A DNA stretch of 32,861 nt from Curvibacter sp. PAE-UM (lineage in GTDB: Bacteria > Pseudomonadota > Gammaproteobacteria > Burkholderiales > Burkholderiaceae_C). Within the stretch, counting starts at the first letter, position 1. Each line of letters begins with the position of its first letter. Positions 9,976 through 17,560 of this stretch are shown piece after piece. The notes beneath the pieces are model-generated. The model ran no database searches. It had not been told where the DNA came from and saw only the letters and a list, made by a program, of their open reading frames with translations. The translations under genes and the position numbers were made by a program. The stretch spans positions 717,057 to 749,917 of the forward strand of contig NZ_KQ483358.1 in assembly GCF_001432305.1 (NCBI RefSeq), written 5' to 3'.

Positions 9976-10431
9976 TTAACCGCCGCAGCCGCCCAGCGTG
10001 ACCTTGACTTCCTTCTTCGCAAAGAAGGCCTTGCCGTCGTTCATGATGGCCACGGCGTACACATCGGAGGACTGCCCCATCTTGGCGCGCGTGGCAAAGT
10101 TGGCTTCCACCGCATCGCTCACGTTGAACATGGCCACCATCGCCGCCGGGTTCTTCTCCACCAGGATCAGCATGCGCTTGACACCAGCCAGCGTGGTGCT
10201 GGCCGTCAGCGGCACCACCGCACCGTTCTCGGCAATGTCCGGACCACCAATGGTCACGTCCTTGCTCTCCACCGGGGCTCCCGCGCCCAGGGCCTTGGCC
10301 ACTTCGGCCGCGGTCTTGGCGTCGAAGGCAGCCTTCTCGTAAGCCGCAGCCTGCTGCGGGATCAGGCCGGCAGAGGCCAGCAGGCCCGCCACCACGGCGC
10401 TTTGTTTCAGTGTCTCGCGACGAGTTTGCAT
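9976..10431 (-). CDS. soxY: Thiosulfate oxidation carrier protein SoxY
   Basis: A 151-residue precursor with a twin-arginine signal (TRRETLKQSAVVAG) ending near QQAAA. The C-terminus is GGCGG, the flexible arm whose cysteine covalently carries the sulfur substrate through the cycle. The middle shows IGGPDIAENGAVVP and the MLILVEKNP...MFNVSDAVEANFATRAKMG segment of the SoxY fold. Together with SoxZ it delivers the bound sulfane sulfur to SoxXA, SoxB and SoxCD. An AGGAG precedes the ATG. The key cysteine and the terminal glycines are intact, so the carrier should be functional. Confidence 0.96.
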   Translation of the reverse strand: MQTRRETLKQSAVVAGLLASAGLIPQQAAAYEKAAFDAKTAAEVAKALGAGAPVESKDVTIGGPDIAENGAVVPLTASTTLAGVKRMLILVEKNPAAMVAMFNVSDAVEANFATRAKMGQSSDVYAVAIMNDGKAFFAKKEVKVTLGGCGG

Positions 10432-10469
10432 GTGATGTCTCCTGGTTGAAATGAAAAGCGAGAGAAAAA

Positions 10470-10916
10470 TCAGGGCCGGATATAGGCGTAGCCCTGCTGT
10501 TGCTTCTGCATCAGCTCCACGACGCCAGCCGGCACGTAGCCGATGTCAGGCAGCATGTCGGCACGGGTGAGCTTCTGAGCCTTGAGCGTGTTTTCACAAG
10601 CGACGATCTGCATGCCGCCCTTGAGTGCCGCGGCAATGCGCGACGCCATCGGTGAATCGCTCTTGAGCATGCCGATGCCCGGACCGTAGACCACGATTTC
10701 CAGCGCCACGGTGCTGGCACCCAGATCGTTGATCACGTTCTGCGCATTGTTCAGTGCCAGCCCCCATTTCCCCGGATCGTTGTCGCTGACCTGGATCACC
10801 AGCCTGTTGGGCTTGCCGACCTTGTCACTGGCCTGGGCCCGAGAGGTGAAAAAGGCGCTTGCCAGCAGCGTGCCCGCTGCGGCGATGAAACTGCGCTTAC
10901 CTGTGATCTCACTCAT
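10470..10916 (-). CDS. Exported DsrE-family protein at the head of the sox genes
   Basis: A 148-residue protein with an N-terminal signal containing a KR pair (TGKRSFIAAAGTLLASAFF, ending SRAQA), so it is probably periplasmic. The mature part has the DsrE/DsrF-like fold pattern: RLVIQVSDNDPGKWGLALNN, then VALEIVVYGPGIGML, and a conserved cysteine in MQIVACENTL. DsrE-like proteins bind or relay sulfur through such a cysteine. Its exact task is unknown; sulfur trafficking is inferred from its position directly before soxYZAX. ATG 10916 has an AGGAGA upstream at good spacing, while the longer open frame has no signal peptide at its start. The soxY start lies 38 nt beyond the stop. Confidence 0.8.
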   Translation of the reverse strand: MSEITGKRSFIAAAGTLLASAFFTSRAQASDKVGKPNRLVIQVSDNDPGKWGLALNNAQNVINDLGASTVALEIVVYGPGIGMLKSDSPMASRIAAALKGGMQIVACENTLKAQKLTRADMLPDIGYVPAGVVELMQKQQQGYAYIRP

Positions 10917-10966
10917 GCTTGTCTCCTGTGGTTTGTGATCTTGGGACCCCGAATGGGGCATGCCTC

Positions 10967-11536
10967 TCAGGCGGGCGGCTGGGAAAACACGCGATAGGCT
11001 ACGGTGAGGGCTTTTTTCTTTTCCGAAACCAGGATCAAGGGACGGCCGTCGCGACCTGTGACGACCTGCCAGTAGACGTCGTTCCACCAGCCCTGGCCCT
11101 CCTTCAGGCTGACCGGCTGGTCGAAGGCAAAGACGGTGACGATGCCGCCCTTCTCAAAGAAGGTGGTCAAGTGGTAAGCCAGCTTGCCATCGATGTCGCA
11201 GGGGCGCATGAGCTGCGGATAGCCCGGGACTGGCTTGTTTTTCTCCAGGCCCAGTTGCGCGAGCAGGGTGGACGACTCCATGAAACTGCCGCGCAGGGTT
11301 CGTTCGTAGTATTCGTGCTCGATGGCACCACGCACCAGCTCGTTCGGACGGATGGCCAGCACGCCGCCCAACAGGGTGCCGGCCACGAAAGCCAGCACGC
11401 AACAGGTCTGGAGCCAGCGACGCGAGTACCAGGGCGTATGACGGAACAGCGCGCCTGGTGGTTCGCCCGTCTCATAGGCCAGCGAGAGTTCCGCTCGGGC
11501 CCGCAGGTCAAAGTCGTCGTCGAGTTTCGGGTGCAT
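10967..11536 (-). CDS. Single-pass membrane protein, probable anti-sigma factor
   Basis: A 189-residue protein. Residues 1-40 are cytoplasmic and charged (HPKLDDDFDLRARAELSLAY). One membrane helix follows at about residues 42-63 (LQTCCVLAFVAGTLLGGVLA). The remaining 125 residues should be periplasmic, with a compact-looking domain (GYPQLMRPCDIDGKLAYHL; WWNDVYWQVVTGRDG). It begins 18 nt after the ECF sigma gene, which is the usual place for the cognate anti-sigma. It resembles short anti-sigma proteins found beside sox or methionine-sulfoxide-reductase loci, but I cannot name the family with certainty. No zinc-binding HxxxCxxC motif is seen in the N-terminal part. The assignment rests on topology and gene order. 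Confidence 0.6.
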   Translation of the reverse strand: MHPKLDDDFDLRARAELSLAYETGEPPGALFRHTPWYSRRWLQTCCVLAFVAGTLLGGVLAIRPNELVRGAIEHEYYERTLRGSFMESSTLLAQLGLEKNKPVPGYPQLMRPCDIDGKLAYHLTTFFEKGGIVTVFAFDQPVSLKEGQGWWNDVYWQVVTGRDGRPLILVSEKKKALTVAYRVFSQPPA

Positions 11537-11554
11537 GGGTCGGTTCTCTCGGTC

Positions 11555-12109
11555 TCAGCTCTTGCGCAACGGGGTGACCCGCCTACCGACAGGAGCCGTG
11601 GTCTGTTCGCTCTCTCGGGGGGCTTGTGCAGGCATGACCAAGGCGCTTTTGAGCGCATCGCGCGCGCGCGCCAGCCGGGAGAGCACCGTGCCGGGCGCGA
11701 TTTCCAGGGCTTCGGCAATGAGTGCTGTCGGCATGTCGTCGAAATAATGCAACACCAGGACTTCGCGGTGGATGGGTGCGATACGGCTGAGAGCCTTGAC
11801 CACGTCCAGCCGGTTGTCGATGCCGGCATCGGCTGCTTCGCCCCACTGGCCTTCATCGCTGTCGTCCAGGGACACCGTGCAGGGCGGCAGGTGGCGGAAG
11901 ATGCTGCGACGCATGATCTGGAACAGCCACGGCCGCACCAGGGTAAGGTCGCGCAGTTGGTCCCGGTGCTTCCAGGCGTTGGTGTAGCAGTCCTGCACCA
12001 CATCTTCTGCGACGGCGCGCGATCCCGTCAGCGCCCAGGCGCTGCGCATCAGGAAACGGTAGTGATCACGAACCCACTGGTTGTAGCGGGTTTCAGATGT
12101 CAGGAACAT
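11555..12109 (-). CDS. ECF-type RNA polymerase sigma factor
   Basis: A 184-residue sigma-70 family protein with only regions 2 and 4. Region 2 covers about residues 8-75 (YNQWVRDHYRFLMRSAWALT; AEDVVQDCYTNAWKHRDQL). Region 4 covers about residues 112-165 (LSRIAPIHREVLVLHYFDDM; IAEALEIAPGTVLSRLARAR). ATG 12109 is chosen; a TTG two codons upstream is less likely. I see no strong Shine-Dalgarno. An inverted repeat lies 30-50 nt upstream of the start. The gene is followed by a membrane anti-sigma candidate, then by the DsrE-like and sox genes, all reading the same way. This suggests that the pair controls sulfur oxidation, but the target promoters are not proven by sequence. Confidence 0.9.
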   Translation of the reverse strand: MFLTSETRYNQWVRDHYRFLMRSAWALTGSRAVAEDVVQDCYTNAWKHRDQLRDLTLVRPWLFQIMRRSIFRHLPPCTVSLDDSDEGQWGEAADAGIDNRLDVVKALSRIAPIHREVLVLHYFDDMPTALIAEALEIAPGTVLSRLARARDALKSALVMPAQAPRESEQTTAPVGRRVTPLRKS

Positions 12110-12138
12110 ATGCAAGAGAGCGCGAAAATGGCTCGTCT

Positions 12139-12159
12139 ATTCCCGGCATATCCGGGAAT
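12139..12159. promoter_or_regulatory. Palindrome upstream of the ECF sigma gene
   Basis: Arms ATTCCCGG (12139-12146) and CCGGGAAT (12152-12159) are separated by 5 nt. They lie 30-50 nt before the sigma start. On the minus strand the downstream arm contains GGAAT, which resembles the -35 element of many ECF promoters, so autoregulation is possible. A second short palindrome, GGGTTAACCC, is at 12167-12176. Confidence 0.45.
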
Positions 12160-12187
12160 TTGCTAGGGGTTAACCCGCGCTGCGGCT

Positions 12188-13573
12188 TCAGGAACGCATC
12201 AGGGCTTCGATTTCGTCGGCGTTCACCGGCACGCCGCGCGAGATCAGCTCGCAGCCGTCCGCTGTGACGAAGGCATCGTCCTCGATGCGGATGCCGATAT
12301 TCCAGTACTCCCGCGGCACGTCCTCGGCCGGGCGCACGTAGAGCCCCGGCTCGATGGTCAGGCACATGCCGGGCTTCAGGATGCGGCTGGGCCGGTCCTT
12401 GATGATTTCGCCCGAGAGCGGGTCCTTGCGTTCGCTGGTCTGGCCCAGCTCGCTGGCCTCCACATAACTGCCGCAGTCATGCACGTCCATGCCCAGCCAG
12501 TGCCCGGTGCGGTGCATGTAGTAGCGGAAGTAGGCGCGGCTGGCAATCACGTCGTCCACAGAGCCGACCTTGTGCTTGTCGAGCAGGCCCAGGTCCAGCA
12601 AGCCCTGGGAGAGCACCTTGACCGTCGCCTCGTGCGGTTCCACAAAACGGGCTCCGGCATGCGTGGCCTCCACGGCGGCCTCCTGCGCGGCCAGCACCAG
12701 TTCGTAGAGCGCGCGCTGCGGCGCGGTGAATTTGCCATTGGCCGGGAAGGTGCGCGTGATGTCGCTGGCATAGCCGTCAAGCTCACAGCCGGCATCGATG
12801 AGCACCAGCTCGCCATCGCGGATGGGCGCATTGTCGGCGCGGTAGTGCAGCACGCAGGCGTTGGCGCCGGCGGCGACGATGGAGCCATAGGCCGGGTATT
12901 GCGAGCCGTGGCGGCGGAATTCGTGCAGCAGTTCGGCGTCCAGGTGGTATTCGCGCACATCCTGGCCGGCGCGCAGCATGCGGGCAGAGAGCTGCATGGC
13001 GCGCACGTGAGCGCCGGCGCTGATCTGCGCGGCGCGCCGCATCACGTCCTGCTCGTGACCGTCCTTCACCAGGCGCATCTCATCCATCAGGGCGCACAGA
13101 TCGCGCTGGGCTTCGGGACAGAGGGCGCCATAGCGCACGCGCGAGCGCACGGTCTTCAGCCAGCCATCGATGCGACCTTCCAGGCCGAGGTGCGTGGCGA
13201 AGGGGTACCAGACCGTGGCTTTGTTCTCGAGCAGCTTGGGAAGGCGCTGCTCCAGTTCGGTCACCGGACAGGCTGCGTCCACACCCAGCGCGGTCGGTGC
13301 CGCTTCGGGGCCCAGGCGGATGCCATCCCAGATCTCGCGTTCCAGGTCCTTGGGGTTGCAGAACAGCGTGGTGTGGCCTTCACTGGTGATGACGAGCCAG
13401 GCGTTGGGTTCGCCAAAGCCGCTCAGGTAGTGGAAATAGCTGTCGAAGCGGAACAGGAATTCGCTGTCGCGGTTGCGCAGGTGTTCGGGTGCCGTGGGCA
13501 CGATGGCGACGGCATCGGGACCGAGCTGGGCGGCCAGGCGCGCGCGGCGCTGTGCGTAGAGGAGGGTGCTCAT
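12188..13573 (-). CDS. pepP: Xaa-Pro aminopeptidase (aminopeptidase P)
   Basis: A 461-residue M24B metallopeptidase that removes an N-terminal residue when proline follows. The N-terminal AMP_N domain (about residues 1-140) includes YAQRRARLAAQL and RFDSYFHYLSGFGEPNAW. The C-terminal pita-bread domain holds the dinuclear metal site: Asp residues in LIDAGCELDGYASDITRTF, His in HRTGHWLGMDVHD, Glu in LTIEPGLYV and Glu in GIRIEDDAFVT. All five expected metal-ligand motifs are present. ATG 13573 overlaps the stop of the upstream murU-like gene by 4 nt (ATGA), so the two are translationally coupled. A longer open frame upstream of this ATG lies inside that neighbour and is not used. Confidence 0.95.
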   Translation of the reverse strand: MSTLLYAQRRARLAAQLGPDAVAIVPTAPEHLRNRDSEFLFRFDSYFHYLSGFGEPNAWLVITSEGHTTLFCNPKDLEREIWDGIRLGPEAAPTALGVDAACPVTELEQRLPKLLENKATVWYPFATHLGLEGRIDGWLKTVRSRVRYGALCPEAQRDLCALMDEMRLVKDGHEQDVMRRAAQISAGAHVRAMQLSARMLRAGQDVREYHLDAELLHEFRRHGSQYPAYGSIVAAGANACVLHYRADNAPIRDGELVLIDAGCELDGYASDITRTFPANGKFTAPQRALYELVLAAQEAAVEATHAGARFVEPHEATVKVLSQGLLDLGLLDKHKVGSVDDVIASRAYFRYYMHRTGHWLGMDVHDCGSYVEASELGQTSERKDPLSGEIIKDRPSRILKPGMCLTIEPGLYVRPAEDVPREYWNIGIRIEDDAFVTADGCELISRGVPVNADEIEALMRS

Positions 13574-14349
13574 GAAGGGGCGGTTTCGTTGAGTTGCGCC
13601 AGACGCTCGGGGGTGCCGACATCGGTCCACGGCCCGGTATAGAGCTCGGCGCTGATGCGCTGATTGTCCATGGCCCGACGCAACAAGGGGGCCAGCGGGG
13701 TTTTTACGCCCTGCGGGTTGCCGGGTGCAATCTCGCACCAGGGCCGGGCGAAGAATTCCCGCCGGTACAGGCCTATGGTGCTGTAGGTGTACTTCACGGT
13801 CGCCTGGTTCAGGGCCAACTGCCGGCCGGACGCCAACGGGTCGCTGGCCAGGCCGAAATCACCTAGAGGATTGTGCGAGGGGTTGGGCACCAGCCAGAGG
13901 TGAGCCAGTTTGTCGCTGCGCGCGAAGCGCTGCACGGCCTGCATGGAGAACGGGAAACCGGGGGCATACACATCACCAGCCAAGACCCAGAAGATGTCGC
14001 CCAGCAAAGGCAGCGCACGCACGATGCCGCCGGCGGTTTCCAGTGCACCACCGAAATCCAAGCCCTCCCAAGAGTATTCAATCGCCAGGGGCCGGTCGTT
14101 GCTGCTGTGCGGCTGCGGTCCGAAATGGGCGGGTATCTGTTCACCCAACCAGGCGGTGTTGATCACGATGTCGGTGAAACCGGCATCAGCCAGGGCATCG
14201 ACATGCCACTGCAGCAGCGGCTTGCCCTGCACCGGTAGCAGGGGCTTGGGTGTGGCATCGGTCAACGGGCGCATGCGTTCGCCACGCCCCGCCGCCAGCA
14301 CCATGGCCTTGATGGAAATCGGATCTTGCACACCCTCACTGTAGACCAT
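13570..14349 (-). CDS. murU: Sugar-phosphate nucleotidyltransferase, MurU-like
   Basis: A 259-residue NTP transferase. The nucleotide-binding signature is [20 protein letters not shown] followed by KPLLPV. Metal and sugar motifs include LETAGGI, LAGDVY and [10 protein letters not shown] at the end. The overall pattern, including [15 protein letters not shown] and LPLLGD, resembles MurU, the N-acetylmuramate-1-phosphate uridylyltransferase of the peptidoglycan recycling route known in Pseudomonas. A general glucose-1-phosphate-type transferase is the alternative. No kinase gene (amgK) is beside it in the window. The ATG at 14349 is used here; a start nearer the AMVLAAG motif would remove about 15 residues. 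It precedes and overlaps pepP. The upstream region is shared with the divergent tkt gene. Confidence 0.72.
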   Translation of the reverse strand: MVYSEGVQDPISIKAMVLAAGRGERMRPLTDATPKPLLPVQGKPLLQWHVDALADAGFTDIVINTAWLGEQIPAHFGPQPHSSNDRPLAIEYSWEGLDFGGALETAGGIVRALPLLGDIFWVLAGDVYAPGFPFSMQAVQRFARSDKLAHLWLVPNPSHNPLGDFGLASDPLASGRQLALNQATVKYTYSTIGLYRREFFARPWCEIAPGNPQGVKTPLAPLLRRAMDNQRISAELYTGPWTDVGTPERLAQLNETAPS

Positions 14350-14391
14350 GGGACGGCGCGCGGCCTGTCGCTCCGAAGTCCCAACCGGCCA

Positions 14392-14406
14392 CCGGTAAAA
14401 TACCGG
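14392..14406. promoter_or_regulatory. Candidate -10 region inside a palindrome upstream of tkt
   Basis: Arms CCGGTA (14392-14397) and TACCGG (14401-14406) flank AAA. They contain TAAAAT (14396-14401), a good -10 hexamer 38 nt before the tkt ATG. No convincing -35 hexamer is seen at the proper distance. The symmetry could be a regulator site or chance. Confidence 0.35.
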
Positions 14407-14439
14407 GTTTCCCCTGACCCCCTCCGGAGCGGCCCCCAC

Positions 14440-16455
14440 ATGGCAAATACCCGACAGATGGCCAACGCGATCCGCGCGCTGGCAATGGACGCAGTGCAAC
14501 AAGCCAACTCCGGACACCCGGGTGCGCCCATGGGCATGGCCGACATGGCCGTTGCGCTCTGGGGTGAACACCTCAAGCACAACCCGACCAACCCGCAATG
14601 GGCCGATCGCGACCGTTTCGTCCTGTCCAACGGCCATGCCTCCATGCTGTTGTACGCGTTGCTGCACCTGACGGGTTACGACCTGCCGTTAAAGGAGCTG
14701 AAGAACTTCCGCCAGCTCGGCAGCAAGACGGCCGGCCACCCAGAAGTGGGCCACACCCCCGGCGTGGAAACCACCACCGGCCCGCTGGGCCAGGGCGTGA
14801 CCAATGCCGTGGGCATGGCGCTGGCCGAGAAGCTGCTGGCCCGGGAATTCAACCGCGACGGCCACAGCATCGTCGACCACCACACCTACGTCTTCCTGGG
14901 CGATGGCTGCATGATGGAAGGCATCAGCCACGAGGCCGCGGCCCTGGCCGGTGCCTGGAAGCTGAACAAGCTGATCGCCCTGTACGACGACAACGGCATC
15001 TCCATCGACGGCCAGGTCACCCCCTGGTACGGTGACAACACCGCGCTGCGTTTCGTGGCCTATGGCTGGAACGTGATCGGCCCGATCAACGGGCATGACG
15101 TCGCCGCTGTTTCCGAAGCCATCGCGCGCGCCAAGCAGTCCGACAACCAGCCCACGCTGGTCATCTGCAAGACCGCCATCGGCCACGGTTCGCCCAACCG
15201 CGCCAACACCGCCAAGGCGCATGGCGAGCCGCTGGGTGGCGAAGAGATCAAGCTCACGCGCGAGGCCCTGGGCTGGGCGCACGAGCCCTTCGTCATTCCG
15301 CAGGATGTGGCGGACGACTGGAATGCCACGAACCGCGGCATTGCCGCACAGGAAGCCTGGGAGCGGAAGTTCGCCGCCTACCGCGCCACGCACCCGGCCC
15401 TGGCGGCCGAGTTCGAGCGCCGCATGAAAGGCGAGCTGCCGAAGAACTTTGCCCAGGTGGCCGTGGACGCCGCCGTGGCGGCGCACACCAAGGCCGAGAC
15501 CGTGGCCAGCCGCAAGGCCAGCCAGATCGCGCTGGAGGCCTTCACGGCCGCCCTGCCCGAACTGCTGGGCGGCTCGGCCGACCTGACCGGCTCCAACCTC
15601 ACCAACACCAGCTCCACGCCCAATCTGCGCTTCGACGCCGATGGCAACGGCAACGGCGGGCGCCACATCAACTACGGCGTGCGCGAATTTGGCATGGCCG
15701 CCATCATGAACGGCATCGGCCTGCACGGTGGCTACATCCCCTACGGCGGCACCTTCCTGACCTTCAGCGACTACTCTCGCAACGCCATCCGCATGGCCGC
15801 GCTGATGAAACAACGCGTGGTGCATGTGTTCACGCACGACTCCATCGGCCTGGGCGAGGACGGCCCCACCCACCAGTCGGTGGAACATGCGGCCTCCCTG
15901 CGTCTGATCCCGAACCTGGACGTCTGGCGTCCCGCCGACACGGCCGAGACCGCCGTGGCCTGGGCCGTTGCGCTGCAAAACAAGAGCAAGCCCACCGCCC
16001 TGCTGCTTTCGCGCCAGAACCTGCCCTACGCGCCCAAGAAAGACCTGGGTGACATCAGCCGCGGTGCCTACGTGCTGTCTGAGCCGGCCGACCTGGGCCT
16101 GAAGCAGAAGGCTCGTGCCGTCATCATCGCCACCGGCTCCGAAGTGCAGCTCGCGCTCAAGGCACAGGAATTGCTGGCCGCGAAGAAGATCGCCGTGCGT
16201 GTGGTCTCCATGCCCAGTACCACCACCTTCGACCAGCAGAAACCCGCCTACAAGCAGGCCGTGCTGCCGGCAGGCCTGCCGCGCGTGGCCGTGGAGATGG
16301 GGGTGAGCGACGGCTGGTGGAAATACGGCTGCGCCGCCGTGGTGGGCCTCGACACCTATGGCGAGTCGGCCCCGGCCCCGGTGCTGTTCAAGCATTTCGG
16401 CTTCACGCCCGAGAACGTGGCCGACACGGTGCAGGCCGTGCTGGCCCGGAACTGA
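14440..16455 (+). CDS. tkt: Transketolase
   Basis: A 671-residue thiamine-diphosphate enzyme that moves two-carbon units between sugar phosphates in the pentose phosphate and, where present, Calvin pathways. The N-terminal part has [20 protein letters not shown], the ThDP/metal motif [18 protein letters not shown] and NNGISIDG-like DDNGISIDG. The middle domain shows the transketolase signature around [10 protein letters not shown] and [14 protein letters not shown], and the C-terminal domain follows from [13 protein letters not shown] 14440 begins the conserved [20 protein letters not shown]; a GGAG lies about 10 nt upstream. The gap gene starts 37 nt downstream in the same direction, so the two sugar-phosphate genes are probably cotranscribed. 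Divergent from the murU-like gene. Confidence 0.97.
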   Translation: MANTRQMANAIRALAMDAVQQANSGHPGAPMGMADMAVALWGEHLKHNPTNPQWADRDRFVLSNGHASMLLYALLHLTGYDLPLKELKNFRQLGSKTAGHPEVGHTPGVETTTGPLGQGVTNAVGMALAEKLLAREFNRDGHSIVDHHTYVFLGDGCMMEGISHEAAALAGAWKLNKLIALYDDNGISIDGQVTPWYGDNTALRFVAYGWNVIGPINGHDVAAVSEAIARAKQSDNQPTLVICKTAIGHGSPNRANTAKAHGEPLGGEEIKLTREALGWAHEPFVIPQDVADDWNATNRGIAAQEAWERKFAAYRATHPALAAEFERRMKGELPKNFAQVAVDAAVAAHTKAETVASRKASQIALEAFTAALPELLGGSADLTGSNLTNTSSTPNLRFDADGNGNGGRHINYGVREFGMAAIMNGIGLHGGYIPYGGTFLTFSDYSRNAIRMAALMKQRVVHVFTHDSIGLGEDGPTHQSVEHAASLRLIPNLDVWRPADTAETAVAWAVALQNKSKPTALLLSRQNLPYAPKKDLGDISRGAYVLSEPADLGLKQKARAVIIATGSEVQLALKAQELLAAKKIAVRVVSMPSTTTFDQQKPAYKQAVLPAGLPRVAVEMGVSDGWWKYGCAAVVGLDTYGESAPAPVLFKHFGFTPENVADTVQAVLARN

Positions 16456-16471
16456 TTTCCTTGTGTTTTAA

Positions 16472-17491
<1,020 letters not shown>

Positions 17492-17510
17492 GCTAGCAAG
17501 TCCCCATGAA

Positions 17511-17545
17511 AAAAAGGCGGTGCATCATGCACCGCCCTTTTTCTT
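17511..17545. terminator. Bidirectional terminator between gap and topB
   Basis: Stem GGCGGTGC (17516-17523) pairs with GCACCGCC (17529-17536) around ATCAT. A T run follows on the plus strand and a longer T run follows on the minus strand, so it can end both converging transcripts. Confidence 0.88.
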
Positions 17546-17560
17546 TGCAGCAAGAGCGAC

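Noticed and set aside
8052-10001. 649-codon open frame on the plus strand opposite soxX, soxA and soxZ
   Set aside because: It spans several clear minus-strand genes with signal peptides and haem motifs; its own translation has no recognisable domain.
10919-12166. 415-codon open frame on the plus strand opposite the sigma and anti-sigma genes
   Set aside because: Antisense of two well-supported genes; composition typical of a codon-bias shadow.
14689-16395. 568-codon open frame on the minus strand opposite tkt
   Set aside because: Gly/His/Val-rich antisense translation with no motif; transketolase on the plus strand is complete.
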